Source: Solirubrobacterales bacterium 70-9 (GTDB lineage Bacteria > Actinomycetota > Thermoleophilia > Solirubrobacterales > 70-9). From it: a DNA stretch of 6,944 nucleotides. Position numbers and translations under genes: made by a program. Below the pieces are notes generated by a model. It searched no databases, was not told where the DNA came from, and was given only the letters and a program-made list of their open reading frames with translations. The first letter of the stretch is position 1, and the number at the start of each line of letters is the position of its first letter. This document shows positions 1-5,407 of this stretch, piece after piece. The DNA is taken from assembly GCA_001898095.1 (NCBI GenBank), contig MKSH01000095.1, positions 525 through 7,468 of the forward strand. Reading direction: 5' to 3'.

Positions 1-38
1 CGCCGACCGAGGGCCTGGACAAAGGAGGGTGTACTCCG
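1..38 (+). other. Leader of the first gene
   Basis: These 38 bases hold the ribosome-binding site AGGAGG (23-28) and otherwise nothing assignable. All three forward frames remain open here, so the end of an upstream gene could be included. Confidence 0.4.
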
Positions 39-830
39 ATGCCGTTGCCGCAGAATAGCCGGGAGGGACGAGAGCTTTCGTCGCTCGCGAAAGAGATCCG
101 CGACGAGAATTCAGCCGCCGAAAGGGATGCGCTTTCAGCCGTAGCCCACGCCCGCCGCGCCGGTGAGCTGTTGATCGAGGCCAAAGCCGCGGTCGCTCAC
201 GGCGAGTGGGGTTCTTGGCTGTCGGAGAACGTCGACTTCTCCCAACAGTGGGCGGCGAGCCTGATGCGGGTGGCCAAGGCACCGGCTGCCCAAATTGAAA
301 GCGCGGTTTCAGTTCGGGGCGCGCTGAAACAACTTGCTCCTCCTCCGAAAGCGGAAATCAAGAGTGGCATCGACCCGGTGGTTGAGGCCGTTGTCAAAGA
401 GGCGATCAAACTAGGCCTGGATGGTCCGGTGAATCGGGCGACGCTCGAAGCGAAGGATCCAGCCGAGCTTTTCGACTACGCGGAGGCGGTAGATGCCCTG
501 CGTCAGAAATTGCACGACGCAATGACTCCCTTCGAGCGTTATTGGCTCCGTCACAAGGGATTTATTCGACCGGAGAACGTCGAGGCGCTCGAAGAGACCT
601 GCGAGGTCGCCGGGATGAAGCCGATGATCGAGATCCTCGACGACGAGTATGTGTGGGTCGGCTACGTCCCAGTCGACGCCGATGGCGAGATCGCAAATCC
701 ACTGACCTTTCACCCCGGGTGGGCGCACTATTGCCGACACGTCCTTGGAGACAAGGTCCGCTTCGCGACCGAGGAGATGATGCCCTACACCGGACCTGTG
801 ACGGAGCAAGAGGAGGTCAGTCGTGGGTAG
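39..830 (+). CDS. DUF3102-like protein of a mobile element, upstream partner of integrase
   Basis: A 263-aa protein of unknown function. Residues about 12-80 resemble the DUF3102 family: an alpha-helical start (LAKEIRDENSAAERDA), the stretch HARRAGELLIEAKA at 37-50, then HGEWGSWL at 54-61 and a helical segment, FSQQWAASLMRVAKA, that looks like a helix-turn-helix. DUF3102 proteins are common on phages and integrated elements and are thought to be DNA-binding or regulatory. The part after about residue 140 is rich in Trp, Tyr and acidic residues (for example EYVWVGYVPVD at 203-213), and I do not recognise it. The ATG is chosen because AGGAGG at 23-28 sits 10 nt before it; the frame is open to the left edge, so a longer form cannot be excluded. 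The stop overlaps the GTG of the recombinase gene by 8 nt, so the two are probably co-translated. Codons are less GC-rich than in the right half of the window, consistent with acquired DNA. Confidence 0.72.
   Translation: MPLPQNSREGRELSSLAKEIRDENSAAERDALSAVAHARRAGELLIEAKAAVAHGEWGSWLSENVDFSQQWAASLMRVAKAPAAQIESAVSVRGALKQLAPPPKAEIKSGIDPVVEAVVKEAIKLGLDGPVNRATLEAKDPAELFDYAEAVDALRQKLHDAMTPFERYWLRHKGFIRPENVEALEETCEVAGMKPMIEILDDEYVWVGYVPVDADGEIANPLTFHPGWAHYCRHVLGDKVRFATEEMMPYTGPVTEQEEVSRG
811..817 (+). promoter_or_regulatory. Shine-Dalgarno site for the integrase GTG start
   Basis: AGGAGGT lies inside the last codons of the preceding gene and ends 5 nt before the GTG at 823. It decides the GTG start and explains the 8-nt overlap (823-830) with the upstream coding region. 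Confidence 0.75.
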
Positions 831-2118
831 GCCCGCAACCGGCTCCGTCGTCGAACCGAGGGGCCCCCGCAAGAGCTGGGCGATCAGGTTTCGGGTCAAC
901 GGAGTTCGGCAGAACATCACGCTCGGCCGGAGCGAGGACGGCTGGACCCGGCGCAAAGCCGAGCATCAGCTTGAGGAAGAACTAGCGGCTGTCCGGCTGG
1001 GGCTCTGGAAACCGCCAAAGGCAGCGTCGGCTATCGAGCTACCGACCGACGAACAGACCTTTCACGAGTTCGCGGAATCCTGGTTCGAGGCGGGCCGGCA
1101 GGAATGGTCGGAGCGGACGATCCGCGATTACCAGCAGACGCTGGAGTTGCACGTCCTCCCGTTCTTTGGCGAGATGCGCCTCGGTGAGATCACGATCGAA
1201 ACCGTCGACCGGTTCCGCACGAAGAAGCTGAGCGAAAAGAAGTTGGCGGCGGCGCAGATCAATAAGTGCATTAAGAGGGTCTCGCAGATCCTTGGCGTCG
1301 CGGAGGAATACGACATCGTCCCGCGCAATGTGGCACGGGGGAAGAAACGCAAGGCGAAGGAGCCTGCGGTCCGCAAGACGTGGATTGAGCCCGAGCAGGT
1401 GATGACCCTGATCGAGGAGTCGAAGCCGTTCATCAAACCGGTGGTTGCGGTCCTGCTCGGCACCGGCCTGCGCCCGGGCGAGTTGGTCGCGCTCGACTGG
1501 GGCGATGTCAGCCTCGGGTCGGCGACGATCACGGTCGGCAGGGCCAAGACGGACACCGGCAGCTACCGGGAGATCGACCTACCGGCGGGAGTCGTCGAGA
1601 TTCTTGGCGAGTGGTGGGGAAAGAGCGAGCAGATCCGGGCGGAGTGGAAGCGGGAGCACGGGGGAGAGGAACCTCTGTTCCTGACGAAGGTCGAAGGCGG
1701 TCGCTATTCCGGGCAGCTACGCCGGCAGACGGAGGCGAACGTCAGTCGCAGGCTGAAGACGTCGATCAAACGGGCAAACGTGAAGCTGGGCGAGCGGGGT
1801 ATCGACCCGATCAGCGACAAGGTGACGCCCTATAGCTGCAGGCGCACCTACGCGAGCATCCGGGCGGCCCTCGGCGATGACCCGCTCTATGTCTCCGAAC
1901 AGATGGGCCACAAAGACGTGCGGTTCACGCTCAACGTCTACAGCCGCGCCGTCAAGAGACGCTCTAAGCTGTCCGACGCTTATCGGACAGAGTTCGACCG
2001 GGCACTCGACTGGGCGAAGCTGCCGACCTCGAAAGGCAACGTTTGGGCACAAATGGGCACAGACGACGCGGAGGCGGTAGCGAGTGAGGTTGAGGGCGCG
2101 GAGGATTCGGCTCTATAA
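823..2118 (+). CDS. Tyrosine-type site-specific recombinase (integrase)
   Basis: A 431-aa phage-type integrase that would cut and rejoin DNA at attachment sites through a 3'-phosphotyrosine. Residues about 17-60 form a basic N-terminal arm-binding region (KSWAIRFRVNG). Residues 78-165 are the SAM-like core-binding domain (TFHEFAESWFEAG onward). Residues 185-380 are the catalytic domain. Catalytic residues visible: Arg217 in GLRPGE, Lys242 in RAKTDTGS, Arg340 in YSCRRTYAS, His363 in QMGHKDV and nucleophile Tyr373 in NVYSR. The first His of the usual HxxR box is Tyr337, a variant known in active integrases. Length is normal and all other key residues are present, so the enzyme is probably active. 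An acidic tail of about 30 residues (after MGTDD) follows. The GTG start is fixed by the AGGAGGT at 811. The gene ends 9 nt before tRNA-Cys, so that tRNA is the likely integration target. Confidence 0.93.
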   Translation: MGRPATGSVVEPRGPRKSWAIRFRVNGVRQNITLGRSEDGWTRRKAEHQLEEELAAVRLGLWKPPKAASAIELPTDEQTFHEFAESWFEAGRQEWSERTIRDYQQTLELHVLPFFGEMRLGEITIETVDRFRTKKLSEKKLAAAQINKCIKRVSQILGVAEEYDIVPRNVARGKKRKAKEPAVRKTWIEPEQVMTLIEESKPFIKPVVAVLLGTGLRPGELVALDWGDVSLGSATITVGRAKTDTGSYREIDLPAGVVEILGEWWGKSEQIRAEWKREHGGEEPLFLTKVEGGRYSGQLRRQTEANVSRRLKTSIKRANVKLGERGIDPISDKVTPYSCRRTYASIRAALGDDPLYVSEQMGHKDVRFTLNVYSRAVKRRSKLSDAYRTEFDRALDWAKLPTSKGNVWAQMGTDDAEAVASEVEGAEDSAL

Positions 2119-2119
2119 G
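2090..2119 (+). promoter_or_regulatory. Putative sigma70-type promoter for tRNA-Cys inside the integrase 3' end
   Basis: TTGAGG at 2090-2095 and TATAAG at 2114-2119 are separated by 18 nt. The -10 hexamer matches the consensus at 5 of 6 positions and contains the integrase stop codon TAA. Transcription would begin close to 2126, giving a very short leader before the tRNA at 2128. This is inferred from motif and spacing only; in GC-rich DNA an AT-rich hexamer at this place is notable but not proof. Confidence 0.45.
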
Positions 2120-2127
2120 CCACGCCT

Positions 2128-2198
2128 GGCGCCTTGGCGGAGTGGCTACGCAGCGGCCTGCAAAGCCGTTTACACCGGTTCGATTCCGGTAGGCGCCT
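2128..2198 (+). tRNA. tRNA-Cys (anticodon GCA)
   Basis: A complete cloverleaf can be drawn. The acceptor stem GGCGCCT (2128-2134) pairs perfectly with AGGCGCC (2191-2197). The D stem is GCG/CGC (2137-2139 with 2149-2151). The anticodon stem GCGGC (2153-2157) pairs with GCCGT (2165-2169), with one G-U. The loop CTGCAAA carries anticodon GCA at 2160-2162. The variable loop is 4 nt, and the T stem ACCGG (2174-2178) pairs with CCGGT (2186-2190) around TTCGATT. The discriminator base at 2198 is T (U73), as expected for cysteine tRNAs. CCA is not encoded. A T-run continues to 2201. The gene is intact although it abuts an integrase gene. Confidence 0.96.
2128..2198 (+). other. Candidate attachment site (att) of the left-hand element within tRNA-Cys
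   Basis: An integrase gene ending 9 nt before a tRNA gene is the usual sign that the tRNA is the recombination target. Because the integrase lies on the 5' side and the tRNA is complete, either the crossover falls in the 5' or anticodon part of the tRNA, or the element carries a whole tRNA copy in its att core. The core boundaries cannot be set, because the other end of the element is outside the window. Confidence 0.4.
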
Positions 2199-2277
2199 TT
2201 TCGTCCGGCAGGGATCCGGATCAACTGCGAGTCGCGATGCAACTGGTTTGCTGACGCATTCCTCGCCCATGGAGACC

Positions 2278-2333
2278 GCGACGCGTTCTCCCCCGCGCCG
2301 TCCTGGCCTCTGAGGGGCCGGGCGACGCGTCGC
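2278..2333. repeat. Nested inverted repeat
   Basis: GCGACGCGT at 2278-2286 pairs with ACGCGTCGC at 2325-2333 (9 bp, plus one possible G-T pair). Inside it, CCTGGCCTC (2302-2310) pairs with GGGGCCGGG (2314-2322) around the loop TGA: 9 bp, two of them G-U. GCGACGCGT is also present as a direct copy at 2322-2330, because 2322-2333 is itself a perfect 12-nt palindrome. The function is unknown; a structured RNA or a protein-binding site is possible. Confidence 0.5.
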
Positions 2334-2362
2334 CGTTCGGAACGGCATCGCCGTCGGCTTTT
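2332..2362 (+). terminator. Possible intrinsic terminator after tRNA-Cys
   Basis: GCCG (2332-2335) and ACGGC (2342-2346) can pair with GCCGT (2350-2354) and CGGC (2355-2358) across the loop ATC. This makes a 9-bp GC-rich stem with a 6-nt bulge, immediately followed by TTTT (2359-2362) and then GTT. An alternative fold, GCCGTT/AACGGC around CGG (2332-2346), competes with it. Placement suits separating integrase/tRNA transcription from the dehydrogenase operon. The T-run is short, so confidence is moderate. Confidence 0.4.
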
Positions 2363-2382
2363 GTTATCTTACGGCCTGGCTA

Positions 2383-2403
2383 ACAGATCGTCAGACGAAC
2401 TGT
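2383..2403. promoter_or_regulatory. Putative operator: 21-nt near-perfect palindrome
   Basis: ACAGATCGTC (2383-2392) and GACGAACTGT (2394-2403) are inverted repeats with 9 of 10 positions matching and a single central base. Symmetry and size fit a dimeric repressor site of TetR, GntR or a similar family. It lies 58 nt before the dehydrogenase start, where a promoter is expected. No regulator gene is in the window, so the partner is unknown. Confidence 0.4.
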
Positions 2404-2461
2404 CGAAATGGGTCGATCTGCGGATGGTGCCTCGGGGGAGGCTCCGAGGAGAGGAAACGGG

Positions 2462-3235
2462 ATGCCGGGAAGGGTCGAAGGCAAAGTCGCGTTGGTGACG
2501 GGCGGCGGCTCGGGAATCGGGCGGGCGATCTCGATCGCGCTCGCCGCGGAGGGGGCGACGGTCGTCACGACCGACATCGATGGCACCGCTGCCACGGCGA
2601 CCGCGGCGCTGATCGAGGCGAGCGGGGGAACCGCCACGGCGATCGCCCAGGACGTCACCTCCGAGCCGGGATGGGAAGACGCGGTCGAGACGGCGCTCTC
2701 CGCGCACGGGAAGCTCGACGTGCTGGTGAACAACGCCGGCATCTACATCATCTCGGCCCTGTCCGAGACCACGCTCGACGACTGGAATCGGTTGATGGCG
2801 GTCAATGTCACCGGGGTCTTCCTGGGGATGAAGCACGGCTCGGCGCCGATGGTCGCCGCGGGGGGCGGCTCGATCATCAACATGTCGTCGATCGCCGCCC
2901 GCATGGGCGCCCCCGACCACACCCTTTATGGCGCCTCGAAGGGTGCCGTCTGCGTGATGACCAAAGACGTGGCGCTCGAGCTCGCGGCGGCGAAGGTGCG
3001 GGTCAACTCGATCCACCCGAGCTTCGTCAACACCGCGATGGCCAGATACGGCGCGGCGGCAGCCGGGGCCAGCGTGGAGGAGCTGGGTGCCGTCTATCCG
3101 CTTGGCCGGATCGGCGAGCCCGAGGACGTGGCGGCGGCTGCCCTCTTCCTCGCCTCCGACGAGTCCAGCTACATCACCGGCTCCGAACTGATCGTCGACG
3201 GCGGGGTCGACGCCGGCTTCGCGAGTCTGACCTAG
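2462..3235 (+). CDS. Short-chain dehydrogenase/reductase (classical SDR), probable NAD-dependent alcohol dehydrogenase
   Basis: A 257-aa cytosolic oxidoreductase of usual SDR length. It would interconvert a secondary alcohol and a ketone. The Rossmann motif TGGGSGIG is at 13-20, and Asp38 at the end of beta-2 indicates preference for NAD(H) over NADP(H). NNAG is at 90-93. The catalytic tetrad is Asn115, Ser143 (NMSS), Tyr156 and Lys160 (YGASK). NSIHPSFVNTAM (182-193) stands where most relatives have PG, and the C-terminal SELIVDGG is typical. I chose ATG 2462, behind GAGGAGAGGA at 2446-2455; an in-frame ATG at 2408 would add 18 residues with no ribosome-binding site and no family match. A BVMO gene follows after 64 nt, so a role in making the ketone substrate of a BVMO is likely, as in cyclohexanol or cyclododecanol pathways. 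The actual substrate cannot be read from the sequence; a hydroxysteroid or terpenoid alcohol is equally possible. Confidence 0.92.
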   Translation: MPGRVEGKVALVTGGGSGIGRAISIALAAEGATVVTTDIDGTAATATAALIEASGGTATAIAQDVTSEPGWEDAVETALSAHGKLDVLVNNAGIYIISALSETTLDDWNRLMAVNVTGVFLGMKHGSAPMVAAGGGSIINMSSIAARMGAPDHTLYGASKGAVCVMTKDVALELAAAKVRVNSIHPSFVNTAMARYGAAAAGASVEELGAVYPLGRIGEPEDVAAAALFLASDESSYITGSELIVDGGVDAGFASLT

Positions 3236-3299
3236 GCCGGCAGTCCCAACGCTTCGACGCTCGAAAAAGAATCAACCCCGAAATCCAGGAGGACCGGAG

Positions 3300-4970
3300 A
3301 TGGCCCAAGCGGCCGACAAACACACCACCGGCGGCGGGTCCAGCCTGGACTTCGACGCGATCGTGATCGGAGCCGGCTTCGGCGGCCTGCGTACGTTGCT
3401 GGAGCTTCGCGACAAGAGCGGGCTGTCGGTGAAGGTGTTGGAGGCAGGCGAGGACGTCGGTGGCACCTGGTACTGGAACCGCTATCCCGGGGCCCGCACC
3501 GACACGGAGAGCTGGGCCTACTGCCTCTCCTTCGACGAGGAACTGCTCGACGAGTGGAACTGGAGCGAGCGGTTCACCACTCAGCCGGAGATGGAGCAGT
3601 ACTTCCAGGCGCTCAGCGACCGCTTCGACCTGCGCAAGGACATCCAGTTCGGGACCCGCGTCACCGAGGCGGCGTTCGACGAGGACGCCGACGCCTGGCG
3701 GGTCTTCACCGATGCCGGTGAGACGCTCGGCTGTCGGTTTCTGATCAGCGCTGCAGGCGTGCTCTCGATCACCAGCGATCCGCCCTTCCCGGGGATCGAG
3801 GAATTCGCCGGCGAGTGGTACCAGACCTCGCTCTGGCCACAGGAGCCGGTCGACTTCGGCGGCAAGCGGGTCGCCGTGGTCGGCACGGGCGCCACCGCGG
3901 TCCAGGTCATCCCGGAGGTCGCCTGTCAGGCGAAGCACCTGACCGTATTCCAACGCACTCCCAATTTCGTGATGCCGGCCCGCAACCATCCGCTGCGTCC
4001 GGCCCAGATGGAGGAGATCAAGCGAACCTACGGTGAGATCTGGGAGCAGGTCGGCACGCAGGCGTTCGCCTTCCCGATGGACTCCGCCGGCCGGGTCTCG
4101 ACCGAGATCACGGACCCCGCCGAGCGGCGTCGCGTGTTCGAGGCCGGCTGGGAGGCGGGCGGTTTCCGCTACGTGTTCGAAACCTTCGACGATCTGTTCG
4201 TCGACGAGGCGATCAACGAGGAGGCCGCGGAGTTCGTGCGGGACAAGATCCGCACGATCGTCAAGGATCCGGAGACGGCCGAGCTCCTCTGTCCGACCAC
4301 CCACCCGCTGGGCGGCAAGCGGGTGCCGCTCGGTCACTTCTACTACGAGACCTACAATCGCGAGAACGTCGAGCTGGTGGGCGTGCGCGACAACCCGATC
4401 GAGGCGGTCACGCCGGGCGGGATCCGGCTCCACGACGGGAGCGAGCACGAGGTCGACGTGATCGTCTTCGCGATCGGGTTCGAGGCGGTCACCGGGGCGC
4501 TGGCCGCGATCGACATCCGGGGACGAGGCGGCCGCGACCTTTCCGACCGGTGGGCTGACGGCGCCGCCGCCTACCTGGGGCTTGCCACCGACGGGTTCCC
4601 CAACCTGTTCGCGATCCTCGGGCCGCAGAGCCCGTTCTCCAACATGCCGCCGATGATCGAGCGCCAGGTGGAGTTCATCGGCGGCGCGATCCGGCGGATG
4701 CGCGACGAGGGGGCGGCGCGGATCGAGGCGACGGCCGATGCGGTCGAGGCCTGGAGTGCGGAGTGTCGCGCCGGCCTCGAGGCGACGGTGATCCCAGGCG
4801 GGCTCGACGATCGACCGTGGTTCCTCTCCAGGCTTCCGGACGGACGGACCAACGTCCTCTTCTACTTCAGCGGAGTCGAGGCTTACCGGGACGAGCTGCG
4901 GTCCAGCCTGGGCAACGGCTTGTCGGGCTTCGAGCTCTCCTCGGCGGCGGCAGCGGTGTCGGGCGGCTGA
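3300..4970 (+). CDS. Flavin-containing Baeyer-Villiger-type monooxygenase with atypical fingerprint
   Basis: A 556-aa protein of the type I BVMO family: FAD-bound, NADPH-dependent, inserting one oxygen from O2 next to a ketone carbonyl to give an ester or lactone. The FAD motif is GAGFGG (24-29). The long BVMO signature GGTWYWNRYPGARTD is at 54-68. The second Rossmann motif is GTGATA (195-200). KR at 340-341 contains the conserved active-site Arg. There are clear departures. The short fingerprint FxGxxxHxxxWP reads FAGEWYQTSLWP (169-180) with Gln175 for His; Gly345 stands where relatives have Asp in KRxxxD; and the ATGFD box reads AIGFE (391-395). Length is full and the frame unbroken, so this is not an obvious pseudogene. 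ATG 3300 follows AGGAGG at 3287-3292. A polar tail-like N-terminus of about 17 residues precedes the FAD fold. The gene could encode a true BVMO, a monooxygenase with altered chemistry, or an impaired copy. It sits between the dehydrogenase gene and the NTF2-like gene in one probable operon. Confidence 0.9.
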   Translation: MAQAADKHTTGGGSSLDFDAIVIGAGFGGLRTLLELRDKSGLSVKVLEAGEDVGGTWYWNRYPGARTDTESWAYCLSFDEELLDEWNWSERFTTQPEMEQYFQALSDRFDLRKDIQFGTRVTEAAFDEDADAWRVFTDAGETLGCRFLISAAGVLSITSDPPFPGIEEFAGEWYQTSLWPQEPVDFGGKRVAVVGTGATAVQVIPEVACQAKHLTVFQRTPNFVMPARNHPLRPAQMEEIKRTYGEIWEQVGTQAFAFPMDSAGRVSTEITDPAERRRVFEAGWEAGGFRYVFETFDDLFVDEAINEEAAEFVRDKIRTIVKDPETAELLCPTTHPLGGKRVPLGHFYYETYNRENVELVGVRDNPIEAVTPGGIRLHDGSEHEVDVIVFAIGFEAVTGALAAIDIRGRGGRDLSDRWADGAAAYLGLATDGFPNLFAILGPQSPFSNMPPMIERQVEFIGGAIRRMRDEGAARIEATADAVEAWSAECRAGLEATVIPGGLDDRPWFLSRLPDGRTNVLFYFSGVEAYRDELRSSLGNGLSGFELSSAAAAVSGG

Positions 4971-5017
4971 GCGCGGTGGGATCGACGGAGACCCACGGCG
5001 GGGAGACGGACGCGAAG

Positions 5018-5407
5018 ATGACGAGCGTCGACGAGCTCGCCCGCTCCTATTGGGAGGCCGAGCAGAGGCGCGATATCGCGGCGATCGTCGAGCACTTCGC
5101 CGCGGACGCCGTCTGGCGCGGCCCGGGAGCCTTGGAGTTGCACGGTCGCGAGGAGATCGGCGGTTTCTACGAGGAGGCCGCGCGTGCCTTTCCCGGGCTC
5201 GAGCTGGAGGTGATCGGAGTGTTCGGCGACGAGCGCTCGGCGGCGCTGCAGTGGAGGGGTGTGCTGGTCGATCCCGACGGTGGCCGCCATCGGTTCGACG
5301 GCGTCAACGTGATGACCGGTGACGGCGTCCACATCACCTCTCTGCACACCTACTTCGACCGGCTCCAGGTCTCGCTCGGGTCAAAAGAGAAGGAGGAAGA
5401 AAGTTGA
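5018..5407 (+). CDS. SnoaL/NTF2-like small protein
   Basis: A 129-aa cytosolic protein with the alpha+beta cone layout of the NTF2-like superfamily. It has N-terminal helices (VDELARSYWEAEQRRDIAAIVEHFAADAV begins at residue 4), a RGPGALELHGREEI turn (34-47), a second helix (GGFYEEAARAFPG), then beta strands to HTYFDRLQ (110-117). Relatives include SnoaL polyketide cyclases, ketosteroid isomerase and limonene-epoxide hydrolase, but many members have no known reaction, so no specific one is assigned. ATG 5018 is preferred, with GGGGAGA about 12 nt upstream; an in-frame GTG at 4976 is less likely because family members start near MTSVDEL. It begins 47 nt after the first BVMO, and its stop codon overlaps the TTG start of the second BVMO. 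The C-terminus SKEKEEES is polar, and the DNA behind it also serves as the ribosome-binding site of the next gene. Context suggests a step on a BVMO substrate or product. Confidence 0.8.
   Translation: MTSVDELARSYWEAEQRRDIAAIVEHFAADAVWRGPGALELHGREEIGGFYEEAARAFPGLELEVIGVFGDERSAALQWRGVLVDPDGGRHRFDGVNVMTGDGVHITSLHTYFDRLQVSLGSKEKEEES
5391..5396 (+). promoter_or_regulatory. Shine-Dalgarno site for the TTG start of the second BVMO
   Basis: AGGAGG lies in an all-purine run (5383-5403) and ends 7 nt before TTG at 5404. There is no in-frame ATG or GTG before the FAD-binding strand, so this site decides the start. TTG overlaps the preceding TGA stop as TTGA, a typical translational-coupling arrangement. 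Confidence 0.8.

Larger units (their letters stand above)
2199..2461. other. Non-coding, hairpin-rich gap between tRNA-Cys and the dehydrogenase operon
   Basis: No convincing coding frame is seen in this 263-nt stretch. It contains nested inverted repeats at 2278-2333, further hairpins at 2332-2358 followed by TTTT, and a palindrome at 2383-2403, all listed separately. The ribosome-binding site of the next gene is a purine-rich GAGGAGAGGA at 2446-2455. No convincing -35/-10 pair was found, although the operon should have a promoter somewhere between about 2360 and 2440. Confidence 0.6.

Noticed and set aside
1831..1845. Tyr337 in place of the first His of HxxR as a sign of a dead integrase
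   Set aside because: Tyr at this place is found in many functional tyrosine recombinases, and Arg217, Lys242, Arg340, His363 and Tyr373 are all present.
2361..2389. TTGTTA as a -35 box for the dehydrogenase operon
   Set aside because: No acceptable -10 hexamer occurs 16-18 nt downstream; TAACAG at 2381 is too close and a poor match.
2408..2461. Upstream ATG extending the dehydrogenase by 18 residues
   Set aside because: There is no ribosome-binding site before 2408, and the extra residues have no counterpart in the family; the site at 2446-2455 favours ATG 2462.
3253..3265. Small hairpin TTCGA-CGC-TCGAA followed by A residues between the dehydrogenase and the first BVMO
   Set aside because: The 5-bp stem is too weak for a + strand terminator and lacks a T-run; gene spacing suggests an operon.
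3174..4448. Long minus-strand open frame (424 codons) opposite the first BVMO
   Set aside because: Rich in Arg, Leu, Asp and Gly with no recognisable motifs; it mirrors the third-position GC bias of the well-supported BVMO gene on the + strand.
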